Assembly (NCBI GenBank): GCA_040754075.1
Contig: JBFMDH010000018.1
Coordinates: forward strand, 62,001-126,000
Source of the DNA: Acidobacteriota bacterium
GTDB taxonomy: Bacteria; Acidobacteriota; Blastocatellia; UBA7656
Direction of reading: 5' to 3'
Length of the DNA: 64,000 nt
Shown: positions 18,389 to 26,173 of the stretch, piece after piece
Numbering within the stretch: the stretch's first letter is position 1
Layout: each line of letters opens with the position of its first letter
Notes under the pieces: generated by a model
What the model was told of the DNA's origin: nothing
Seen by the model: the letters and a program-made list of their open reading frames with translations, nothing else
Databases searched by the model: none
Program-made: the position numbers and the translations under genes

Positions 18389-20038
18389 ATGGCACAAAAA
18401 ATTCGCACAAGATTGATCGTCATTGTTTTAGTAACATTAGCCAGTCTATACATGGTTTTCCTACCCCATAATCGTCGTCCGGGGGTAAAAGATTTCACCA
18501 GTTGGGCGCAGGTAAAAGAAAACCTGCAAAACAATATTCGCTTGGGACTGGACCTCAGAGGCGGTAGCCATCTGGTCATGCAGGTTCAAACCGATGATGT
18601 TATCAAGGGCATCACCAATAAAAATGCTGATGTCGCCAAAGCCAAATTGACTGAAAAAGGCTGGCCCTTTAATAGCTTAGAGGCAACCGCGGTAGATACT
18701 ATCACGGTCACCGTGCCCGATACCGCCAAGAATGCTGACATCATTAATGAACTTGAGCAGGATTTCAATAACAACACACCCGAAGGAAGGGGTTGGTCAG
18801 CCAGTGAAAAAGGCAATGCCATCGCTTTTTCATTGGATGGTTCGGTGCAAAATCTCGAACGTGACCGCGCCACCGAACTCGCCAAACAGATTATCGAAAA
18901 TCGCGTCAACGCCTTTGGCGTGACCGAACCGACCATTCAACGACATGGCGGAGAAGGCAGTTATCAAATCCTGATTCAGATGCCGGGTATCGATGACCCG
19001 GAGCGCGTCAAAAATACCTTGAATGCCGATTCCAATCTTGAATTGCGACTGGTCGTCAAAGGCTCGCAGATTCCCTATCCAACCAAAGAGGCTGCTGAGG
19101 CGGCAGCCAAGAGCTTAAATGGCGAAGTTTTCCAATACCGTGAACGCAACGAAGGCGGAACCTCGCAGGAAGGTTGGGTGGTTCTGGACAAATCGCCCGT
19201 GGTCACAGGTCTGGATATGCGCGATGCCCGCGCCATTCAAAGCCAGTATAATAGTTCAAATTATGAGATTGATTTTTCCCTGACGCCGGGCGGCGCGACT
19301 CGTTTCGGTAAAGCCACCGGTGAACACGTCGGCGACCAACTGGCGATTGTTTTGAATAACGAAGTCAAATCTGCGCCGCGCATCAATTCTCAAATTAATG
19401 ACCGTGGACAAATCACCGGCAGTTTCACCAAACGCTCGGCAGAAGATTTGGCTCTGGTTTTAAAATCCGGGGCGCTTCCCGCAAAAGCGGTGTACGTTGA
19501 AGAGCGAACCGTTGGTCCGTCACTTGGCGCAGACTCGATTAAACAGGGCGTGACCGCATCCGTTGTCGGTCTCTTGATGGTTATCGTGTTCATGCTGTTT
19601 TACTATCGCGGTTCGGGCATCAATGCGGTATTGGCATTGGCGCTCAACCTGATTCTTTTGCTTGGAGCATTGGTAATTTTCGGGGCGACCCTGACCCTGC
19701 CCGGCATTGCCGGAATCATCTTGTTGATTGGTATGGCAGTAGACTCCAACGTCCTTATTTTTGAGCGCATTCGCGAAGAGTTGCGTAACGGCAAGATTGT
19801 CAGTTCGGCTGTAGATGTGGGCTTTAATAAAGCCTTTTTAACCATTATTGACACACACGTCACGACCATCGTTTCCTGTGTATTTCTTTTCGTATTCGGA
19901 ACCGGACCGATTCGCGGATTTGCGGTAACTCTGGTTGCCGGGTTGCTGGCTAACCTGTTTACGGCGGTGTTTGTTTCCCGAACCATTTATATGTGGATAC
20001 TCAGCCGCAAAGCGCGGGTTGAATCGCTCAGCATATAA
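18389..20038 (+). CDS. secD: Protein translocase subunit SecD
   Basis: Inner-membrane protein of 549 residues that, with SecF, uses the proton gradient to help complete Sec export. N-terminal TM at about 9-27, then LGLDLRGGSHLVMQV, a large periplasmic P1 region (about 40-390) and five C-terminal TM helices with GMAVDSNVLIFERIREE, the conserved helix-4 motif. The size is normal for SecD. It sits between yajC and secF. Confidence 0.95.
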   Translation: MAQKIRTRLIVIVLVTLASLYMVFLPHNRRPGVKDFTSWAQVKENLQNNIRLGLDLRGGSHLVMQVQTDDVIKGITNKNADVAKAKLTEKGWPFNSLEATAVDTITVTVPDTAKNADIINELEQDFNNNTPEGRGWSASEKGNAIAFSLDGSVQNLERDRATELAKQIIENRVNAFGVTEPTIQRHGGEGSYQILIQMPGIDDPERVKNTLNADSNLELRLVVKGSQIPYPTKEAAEAAAKSLNGEVFQYRERNEGGTSQEGWVVLDKSPVVTGLDMRDARAIQSQYNSSNYEIDFSLTPGGATRFGKATGEHVGDQLAIVLNNEVKSAPRINSQINDRGQITGSFTKRSAEDLALVLKSGALPAKAVYVEERTVGPSLGADSIKQGVTASVVGLLMVIVFMLFYYRGSGINAVLALALNLILLLGALVIFGATLTLPGIAGIILLIGMAVDSNVLIFERIREELRNGKIVSSAVDVGFNKAFLTIIDTHVTTIVSCVFLFVFGTGPIRGFAVTLVAGLLANLFTAVFVSRTIYMWILSRKARVESLSI

Positions 20039-20110
20039 TTGCGCGCCACGTCCGCCGGTTGGGCGATTTGGTTGGCACCATCAATAAATTTATAAGCTTG
20101 GATTTATACT

Positions 20111-21580
20111 ATGGTAGAACTATTTAGAGAACCTCAGATTGATTGGATTAAATCGAAAAAAGCATTTATCAGCGTCACCATTTTGCTGATGATTATTGGC
20201 GCGCTTTCCGTGCAATTTCGCGGCTTCAAACTCGGCGTTGATTTTTCCGGCGGCACATTGATGACCGTGCGCTTTAAAGAAGTGCCCTCGCTTAATCAAA
20301 TTCGCTCGGTTCTTGGTGAAGCCGGTATTAATACAACAAGCGTGGTTTTACAACCGATTACCAACCGCCCTAACGAATTGATTATTCGCACCCCGCAATC
20401 CGAAAAGGGTGAAGCAGAACGGCGAGTGGATGAGGACAAACGAACCATCATTCGCGCGTTGCAAAAACTCAACCCCGCCGGTGGTGATATTGCGCTTGGC
20501 AAAGCCAACATCAATACGATTGACGCAGAGGGTATCGAACAGGAACTCAGACAAAACGACCCGCTCGGGATTAAAAACCAGTTTTTTGGCAGCACACATC
20601 CCTATCGCCAGGTCGGCGATCAGATTGTCGGGGCTCGCGATAGCCAACTCAAAGGATTCGCGCCGGACATGAACTTTGTTCAGGCGCTCACCTTAACGGC
20701 TCAGAATTATCCTGAATTTGACCAGAACAAAGTAAAAGCCGAAATTAACAATCGTTTCTTTGCAGGAAAAATCGATTTAAATCTCATCAGCACCGGCGAA
20801 ATTGAAAGCGCCTTGATTCGCATTAATCCGCTAAACAATAATGATGTCAACGCCTACAGCGCGGCGGCAAAAGCCATTACCAAATACCGCACAGACCGCA
20901 GCGGGGTAATCAACAGCCTCGAAGAAATTCAAACTCAGGATGTGTCAGCCGATTTACTGGCGAAGATGGCACCATACTTCACCACCGGCGGTTGGTCAGT
21001 GGTATCGGCAGACATCGTTGGGCCACAGGTTGGCGCGGATTTACAAAGTCGCGCGATTTATGTCACGCTTGCGGCGCTTGCCGGAATGTTGATTTACATC
21101 GCGTTTCGCTTTGAATGGATTTATGGTGTGGCAGCGGTGCTGGCGGTTTTTCACGATGTGATGATCACCCTCGGACTTTTCAGTCTCTTTGGCTGGGATA
21201 TTGACCTCACAGTCGTAGCCGCCTTGCTCACCCTGGTTGGTTACTCAATGAATGATACGATTGTTATCTTTGACCGTATTCGTGAAAACCTGAGAGTAAG
21301 AAGGCGTGAGAGCCTCGCTCAAATTACCAACGATGCGATTAACCAGACGCTTTCACGAACGATCATCACTTCCGGCTTAACCTTTCTCTCGGTGGTTGCC
21401 ATCGTGATTTTTGGTGGTGATGTGCTGCGAGGATTTGGCTTGGCGCTAACCATCGGCATTATCATCGGCACCTATTCATCAATCGCCGTTGCCAGCCCGA
21501 TTATGCTCTGGTGGGAATACTATACCAACCGAAGCAAACAAGCAGCGGCGGCGAGTTCGCGAGCTGCACGGGCGATTTAA
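20111..21580 (+). CDS. secF: Protein translocase subunit SecF, with enlarged periplasmic domain
   Basis: SecF of 489 residues; most family members have about 300. TM1 (about 17-36) and GVDFSGGT are normal, as are VGPQVGADL at about 303, five C-terminal TM helices and MNDTIVIFDRIREN. Between about residues 105 and 290 there is extra sequence with two similar units: one around 131-152 (NINTIDAEGIEQEL...NDPL) and one around 219-241 (KIDLNLISTGEIESAL...NPL). The first resembles a helix-hairpin-helix unit of the ComEA type. The frame is continuous with no sign of frameshift. The extra part probably faces the periplasm. Confidence 0.93.
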   Translation: MVELFREPQIDWIKSKKAFISVTILLMIIGALSVQFRGFKLGVDFSGGTLMTVRFKEVPSLNQIRSVLGEAGINTTSVVLQPITNRPNELIIRTPQSEKGEAERRVDEDKRTIIRALQKLNPAGGDIALGKANINTIDAEGIEQELRQNDPLGIKNQFFGSTHPYRQVGDQIVGARDSQLKGFAPDMNFVQALTLTAQNYPEFDQNKVKAEINNRFFAGKIDLNLISTGEIESALIRINPLNNNDVNAYSAAAKAITKYRTDRSGVINSLEEIQTQDVSADLLAKMAPYFTTGGWSVVSADIVGPQVGADLQSRAIYVTLAALAGMLIYIAFRFEWIYGVAAVLAVFHDVMITLGLFSLFGWDIDLTVVAALLTLVGYSMNDTIVIFDRIRENLRVRRRESLAQITNDAINQTLSRTIITSGLTFLSVVAIVIFGGDVLRGFGLALTIGIIIGTYSSIAVASPIMLWWEYYTNRSKQAAAASSRAARAI

Positions 21581-22399
21581 GGGTTGAAAAGATTTTGTGT
21601 TGTGAGGAATCGGTAATCCTGACCGACACCCGGTGTGAGAATGAATTAGTTGTAAAATTCCTTCCTGCACTTTAACGACGATAAAAATCAGGATAGTATT
21701 GAACGGTGTATTTGTTGTAGTGGTTGAATAGGCATATAAGCTTATTAGCCCCTTGACCACAGAGGAAAGCTTTCTCAAAGGCAGGTGTCTATAAGCGCAT
21801 GGATGTCACATCCATTGAGCCGCATCATTCTCCATCTACAAACCTGAATGAAGTTTTCGCCTTGACGGAGCAAATTTCTTTTTCAGATGCACTTTTTCTG
21901 AATTTGCGACCTCAGAACAGGCGGTTTTCATCAGTGGAATCAAACTGGTTAAGCAAAAATTCAAGCTCGATATTCCGTTGTCTTTAATTAGAACGAAGAA
22001 AATTTTTGAGCCATTTTTTAGCCCGGACGAAAATAAAAAAACGAGATTCAATTGATTAATTTTTAATCGTTGGAACAAACCGCGCAAACGCGGTGTCTAA
22101 AGGCTTGGAAGCTCAAAATCATCTTGACTTGATGGGAAGGCGAGTAGTAGACTCTGCCCGTTTTTTCAACCAGACTTTAGGCAAAAAGCTTCTCAGCAAA
22201 ATTGAAACAGGAAAAGCTAAAGTTTTTTTGCTTTACAGCCGCCTTTGTCTCTTAGGCGGTGGAGAGTCTTGGCAGGTTTTAATCAGATCGTGACCGCTCA
22301 GCCCCTAAGTTAATTCGCCCGAATTGACTTGGCAGACTGACCCGTCCATCTAAAAAGCTGCTGTTCATCCCATCGCCAATTATTCGGAGGTAATATCCA
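21581..22399. other. 819-base intergenic region upstream of tonB
   Basis: No convincing gene. It holds a perfect palindrome ATGGATG-TCA-CATCCAT at 21799-21815, and a promoter candidate at 22124-22153. The transcribed part then has several hairpins: AAAGC/GCTTT at 22213-22234, CCGCCT/AGGCGG at 22239-22259 and the 10-base stem AAGTTAATTC/GAATTGACTT at 22307-22330. A 62-codon frame at 21799-21987 has no ribosome site or family signature. Confidence 0.5.
22124..22153 (+). promoter_or_regulatory. Sigma70-like promoter of the TonB operon
   Basis: TTGACT, 18 bases, TAGACT. It would leave a leader of about 240 bases carrying the hairpins listed for the gap. No iron-box palindrome was recognised nearby. 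Confidence 0.45.
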
Positions 22400-23185
22400 A
22401 TGTTCGATAACTTAGTCGAATCGTCAACTGTCAAAAAGAAATCCAATCGCGGGAGTTTCTTTATGATTACTGCGGTACTTTGGGTTGTCTTATTTACCAG
22501 CGCCATTGTTTATGGTGTCTGGAAGTTCGACGCAAGACTCAATGAGCAGTTCGAGCAGTTGACCTTACTTGCGCCACCACCGCCACCACCGCCGCCACCA
22601 CCGCCACCGCCACCGTCAGCCGCACCGGTAAAGGTAACCAAGGTTGAAGCGCCGGTCGGTTTCGTTGCGGCGAAAGAACCGCCTAAAGAAATTAAACCGC
22701 CATCAAAAACCCCGCCCAGCATTCCCCGCACCGGTGGAGTCGTTGGAGGTGTTGAAGGCGGCGTTCCGGGCGGCGTTCCGGGCGGCGTTCCGGGCGGCGT
22801 TCCCGGTGGAGTAGTAGGCGGCGTTCCCGGTGGAAGGGGTGCCGATGAACCACCGCCACCGCCACCGCCACCAAAAGAGGAGCCAAAACCTGAACCCCCG
22901 AAAATTGTTCGTAAATCGGGTGGTGTTTTAACCGGTTCGGCAACTCGTCGCGTGGAACCGACCTATCCACCGCTTGCCAAAGCGGCCCGCGTCAGCGGTG
23001 CTGTCGTGGTTGAAGTAACCATCGATGAAGCCGGTAATGTGATCGCCGCAAGAGCCTTGTCGGGACACCCGTTGCTTAAAGATGCGGCAACCGCCGCCGC
23101 GCGTGGTTGGAAGTTCACCCCGACCCAACTGAGCGGTCAGCCCGTGAAGGTCATCGGTACGATTACTTTCAACTTTAACCTTTAA
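22400..23185 (+). CDS. tonB: TonB family energy-transducing protein
   Basis: Inner-membrane-anchored protein of 261 residues that carries ExbBD energy to outer-membrane receptors. TM helix at about 20-42 (ITAVLWVVLFTSAIVYG), a run of 14 prolines, two further Pro-rich blocks, a Gly-rich GGVPGGVP repeat at about 110-148, and a TonB C-terminal domain at about 180-261 with RRVEPTYPPLAKAARVSG and GWKFTP. GGAGG precedes the ATG. It leads tonB-exbB-exbD-exbD-TPR, ended by the terminator at 26043. Low-complexity DNA in the repeats could vary in length. Confidence 0.9.
   Translation: MFDNLVESSTVKKKSNRGSFFMITAVLWVVLFTSAIVYGVWKFDARLNEQFEQLTLLAPPPPPPPPPPPPPPSAAPVKVTKVEAPVGFVAAKEPPKEIKPPSKTPPSIPRTGGVVGGVEGGVPGGVPGGVPGGVPGGVVGGVPGGRGADEPPPPPPPPKEEPKPEPPKIVRKSGGVLTGSATRRVEPTYPPLAKAARVSGAVVVEVTIDEAGNVIAARALSGHPLLKDAATAAARGWKFTPTQLSGQPVKVIGTITFNFNL
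22757..22804 (+). repeat. Tandem 12-base repeat in tonB
   Basis: Four consecutive units of GGCGGCGTTCCG, the last ending in C, encode GGVP each. Adjacent related units extend the Gly-rich spacer. In-frame copy changes would alter spacer length without frameshift. Confidence 0.85.
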
Positions 23186-23270
23186 TTTTAATTTCGAGCC
23201 GCCACTGACCAACTGGCGGCTCACGAACTAACATTTTAAGTTACTAAACTGATTTGGAGGGTTTCAACCA

Positions 23271-24032
23271 ATGTTACTATCGAATTTATGGCTTGCAGCA
23301 AACAAGCTCGCGTTCTTTGCTTTGTTACAAGAAAAAGGTGGTGAGGCTTCAGGAACAGAAGACTTTTCACTCTTAGGTATGATCCGCAAGATGGAATGGC
23401 CGGCGATTCTGGTCGCTATCGTCTTGATGATTATGAGTATCTACTCAATCGCCATCATGGTTGAGCGTTGGCTCACCTACAATGCTGCGAAAAATCAATC
23501 CCGTCAATTCGCTCCGAAAGTCGCTCAAGCGCTTCGCGAAAATCGTATTGATGAAGCGATTGCGATTTCTGACCGTCACAAAAAATCGCATCTGGCGATG
23601 GTGGTCAATGCCGGATTACAGGAATTCCAGGCGCATCAAGGCGGTTCGGATATCTCCGGTTCGACAATGGAAGCCGCGCGCCGCGCTTTGCAACGTTCGA
23701 CCGCTTTAAAATCGGCTGAATTGAAACGCGGCCTTTCAGGTCTTGCAACCATCGGTTCTACGGCTCCGTTCGTCGGTTTGCTCGGCACGGTTATCGGCAT
23801 CATCTCGGCGTTTCAGGGTATGAAATCCGCAGAAGGAACCGGTATCTCGGCAGTCGCCGGTGGTATTTCGGAAGCCCTGGTTGAAACCGCATTCGGTTTG
23901 CTCGTGGCAATTCCTGCGGTGTGGGCGTTTAACTATTTCCAGAACAAGGTTGAATCCTTCAATATCGAAATGGACAACTCCTCTTCGGAATTGATCGACT
24001 ATTTCATCAAACGCAGCAGCGATAAGAAGTAG
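23271..24032 (+). CDS. exbB: MotA/TolQ/ExbB proton channel protein
   Basis: Protein of 253 residues with a first TM near 40-62, a cytoplasmic loop and the two-helix channel core near 155-230. Signature residues are FVGLLGTVIGIISAF and GGISEALVETAFGLLVAIPA. It forms the pentameric channel for the two ExbD proteins encoded next. TTGGAGG precedes the start. It could instead act as TolQ, but the adjacent tonB favours ExbB. Confidence 0.93.
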   Translation: MLLSNLWLAANKLAFFALLQEKGGEASGTEDFSLLGMIRKMEWPAILVAIVLMIMSIYSIAIMVERWLTYNAAKNQSRQFAPKVAQALRENRIDEAIAISDRHKKSHLAMVVNAGLQEFQAHQGGSDISGSTMEAARRALQRSTALKSAELKRGLSGLATIGSTAPFVGLLGTVIGIISAFQGMKSAEGTGISAVAGGISEALVETAFGLLVAIPAVWAFNYFQNKVESFNIEMDNSSSELIDYFIKRSSDKK

Positions 24033-24135
24033 TCTGGCGATTGCTTAATCGTTTCTCGATATTTTCTATTGGCTTAGCGGGAATGCCGCGCTTTGAATTG
24101 CGCGGCGCGGCAATTCTCAAAACGGAGGAATTAGT

Positions 24136-24588
24136 ATGGGCATGGCAGTAGGCAGCGGAGACAGTGGTCTGGTTGCCGATATTAATGTCACACCACTGGT
24201 AGACGTGATGCTCGTGTTGCTGATTATCTTTATGGTCGTCGCACCGTTGTTGCAATCCGGCGTCAGCGTCGCCTTACCGAAATCGAAAAACCCCGAACCT
24301 GACCCGAATATCATCAAAGAGACTTCGGCGGTCGTGGCGCTTCCGGGGGAAAATCAATTTTATATCGGCAAAGACCCGGTTCGTCAGGAAGATATTCCGA
24401 CAAAAATTAAGAATATCCTGAAAGACAAGCCTGCAAACGAACAGATTGTTTATGTCAAGAGCGGCAAAAATGTTAAATATGGAACGGTTGTCGAAGTCAT
24501 CGACAAAATTCGTGAAGCAGGATTTGACCGCATCGGACTGGTCGCCGAAAAAGAGAAAGACAAAGGTGCAGGAGGCGGCACTCAATAA
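24136..24588 (+). CDS. exbD: ExbD/TolR biopolymer transport protein, first copy
   Basis: Protein of 150 residues with one TM near 18-40. The motif DINVTPLVDVMLVLLIIFMV contains the Asp that carries protons in the ExbBD channel. The periplasmic domain follows, with VYVKSGKNVKYGTVVEVID. AACGGAGG precedes the ATG. Differs in sequence from the copy at 24712-25164, so this is an old duplication. Confidence 0.93.
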   Translation: MGMAVGSGDSGLVADINVTPLVDVMLVLLIIFMVVAPLLQSGVSVALPKSKNPEPDPNIIKETSAVVALPGENQFYIGKDPVRQEDIPTKIKNILKDKPANEQIVYVKSGKNVKYGTVVEVIDKIREAGFDRIGLVAEKEKDKGAGGGTQ

Positions 24589-24711
24589 TTTGAGGGTTCG
24601 TTCTTTACCTGAAAGCGTTTCCTCGCGGACGCCCACCAAGCGTCCGCCATTGACAAAAATTTAGGAGGCTGTTGCGAATTACTCAGGTAATTTAGCGACG
24701 AGAAATTAAAG

Positions 24712-25164
24712 ATGGCACACGGAGAACAAGAAGACGTCATTGCTAGTAAGAAAGTTGGATTAGCACCACCAAACATTAACGTAACACCGCTGATCGACGT
24801 GTTGCTCGTGCTGATTATCATCTTCATGGTCATTCAACCCCGCAAAGAAGCGCAGTTTGAATCGAACATTCCGCAAAAACCGGATACCACAGAAAATTCG
24901 CCAGTTCCACCATCCGATTTGTTGATGGTCGAGGTTGATTTATCGGGAAGCGGATTAGACCAGAACGTTAAGCTTAATTCCAAGCCGATGACCTTGATTG
25001 AACTGGGCACGACCTTACAATCACTGCTTGAGCAACGCCCTGATAAGACGGTATTCATCAAGGGTCCCAAAGATAAACAATATGGTGATGTGGTCAATGT
25101 CATTGACACCATCAAAGGAGCCGGTGCCGAACGTATCGGACTCCAGATTGACTTTTTACAATAA
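24712..25164 (+). CDS. exbD: ExbD/TolR biopolymer transport protein, second copy
   Basis: Protein of 150 residues with the channel motif NINVTPLIDVLLVLIIIFMV and a periplasmic domain with VFIKGPKDKQYGDVVNVID. Two ExbD-type proteins per ExbB are common in Acidobacteria, Bacteroidetes and Myxococcota and may form mixed dimers in the channel. The TPR lipoprotein gene follows after 19 bases. Confidence 0.93.
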   Translation: MAHGEQEDVIASKKVGLAPPNINVTPLIDVLLVLIIIFMVIQPRKEAQFESNIPQKPDTTENSPVPPSDLLMVEVDLSGSGLDQNVKLNSKPMTLIELGTTLQSLLEQRPDKTVFIKGPKDKQYGDVVNVIDTIKGAGAERIGLQIDFLQ

Positions 25165-25183
25165 CGCATAGGAGGAAACTGTC

Positions 25184-26017
25184 GTGGAGAGGAAACGTAA
25201 TCTCAAACTCCTACCTCTATTTATCGGTATACTCGCACTGATGATGACGACCCAAGGGTGTGGCGTCATCAATAAACTGCGAGCCAAAGATAAACTCAAT
25301 CAAGGGGTTCGTGAATTTAATAAAGGCAAGTACGATACCGCCCAGCAATTTTTTGCTCAGGCTTTAGAGTTGTCGCCTGAGATGGCAAATGCGCAACTGT
25401 TTTTTGCCAGAGCATTGAATGCCCAGTTTGATCAAAATCTAACCGAAAAATTGGGTGAAGAGACCATTCAAGCTTACGAAAACATTCTCAAGAACCCGGA
25501 AATCGAACCCAAATCCATCGATACGGCGCTCGCCCTGCAAGCCAACGTCTACAAACAACTTTCGCAGATTAGCGATGCCAAATCTGAAGAGTATAAAAAC
25601 TTGCAGCACAAAACGTTGATAAAACGCGCCGAATTGCCCAGCGCGTCTACGCAATCAAAGGCGGATGTGTATTACACGCTCGGAGTTGATATGTGGAAAG
25701 CTTCCTATGATATCGGCTATCCCTATGTCAGCAAAAAACAACCGATTCCGCCCGATGTGCAAAATAAAATGAAGCCGGTTATTCAACAGGCTCACGAGTA
25801 TTTGCAAAAAGCCATCTCGGTTGACCCCAATTACGCCAACGCCTATTTCTATGAAAAATTGGTCTATATCGAAGACACCAAAGTCAACGATGCATCAAAA
25901 CTACCTGATTTCCTGAAAAAGCAGGAAGATAGTCAGAAGATGTATATGAAGATTCAGGAACAGCAGAAAGCCAAGGCGGCGAGCGAAGGAACCGCCGAAG
26001 CCGGTCAACCAAAATAA
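25184..26017 (+). CDS. TPR-containing lipoprotein
   Basis: Exported protein of 277 residues beginning at GTG with GGAGG 8 bases upstream. The N-terminus is a lipoprotein signal with the lipobox-like MTTQGC (Cys near residue 26). TPR-like helical pairs follow (NKGKYDTAQQFFAQALELSP and AHEYLQKAISVDPNYANAY). As the last gene of the TonB operon it is probably a membrane-bound partner of the energy-transduction complex. That role is inference; the domain call is solid. Confidence 0.8.
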   Translation: MERKRNLKLLPLFIGILALMMTTQGCGVINKLRAKDKLNQGVREFNKGKYDTAQQFFAQALELSPEMANAQLFFARALNAQFDQNLTEKLGEETIQAYENILKNPEIEPKSIDTALALQANVYKQLSQISDAKSEEYKNLQHKTLIKRAELPSASTQSKADVYYTLGVDMWKASYDIGYPYVSKKQPIPPDVQNKMKPVIQQAHEYLQKAISVDPNYANAYFYEKLVYIEDTKVNDASKLPDFLKKQEDSQKMYMKIQEQQKAKAASEGTAEAGQPK

Positions 26018-26042
26018 GGAATTTTCACTCCTATGCATTTTC

Positions 26043-26079
26043 AAGGTGACTCCTAAACGAGTCACCTTTTTCTTTTTTT
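26043..26079 (+). terminator. Rho-independent terminator of the TonB operon
   Basis: Perfect 10-base stem AAGGTGACTC / GAGTCACCTT with a 6-base loop and a T-rich tail. It is 25 bases after the lipoprotein stop. Confidence 0.92.
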
Positions 26080-26120
26080 CCAATAAAATGGAATAAATTT
26101 TTCCGGGTAAATGCGTTGGC

Positions 26121-26148
26121 TTGCTTCTTAAAAATTTTCCCTTAAACT
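26121..26148 (+). promoter_or_regulatory. Possible promoter of rel/spoT
   Basis: TTGCTT, 16 bases, TAAACT, ending 25 bases before the start. Spacing is slightly short. Confidence 0.3.
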
Positions 26149-26173
26149 AAAAAGATATACTTAACAGGCAATT

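Noticed and set aside
21799-21987. 62-codon frame upstream of tonB
   Set aside because: No ribosome site and an odd composition; begins in a palindrome.
22573-22616. CRISPR-like or mobile repeat in the proline-rich part of tonB
   Set aside because: The repeats are in-frame coding triplets for proline, with no spacers.
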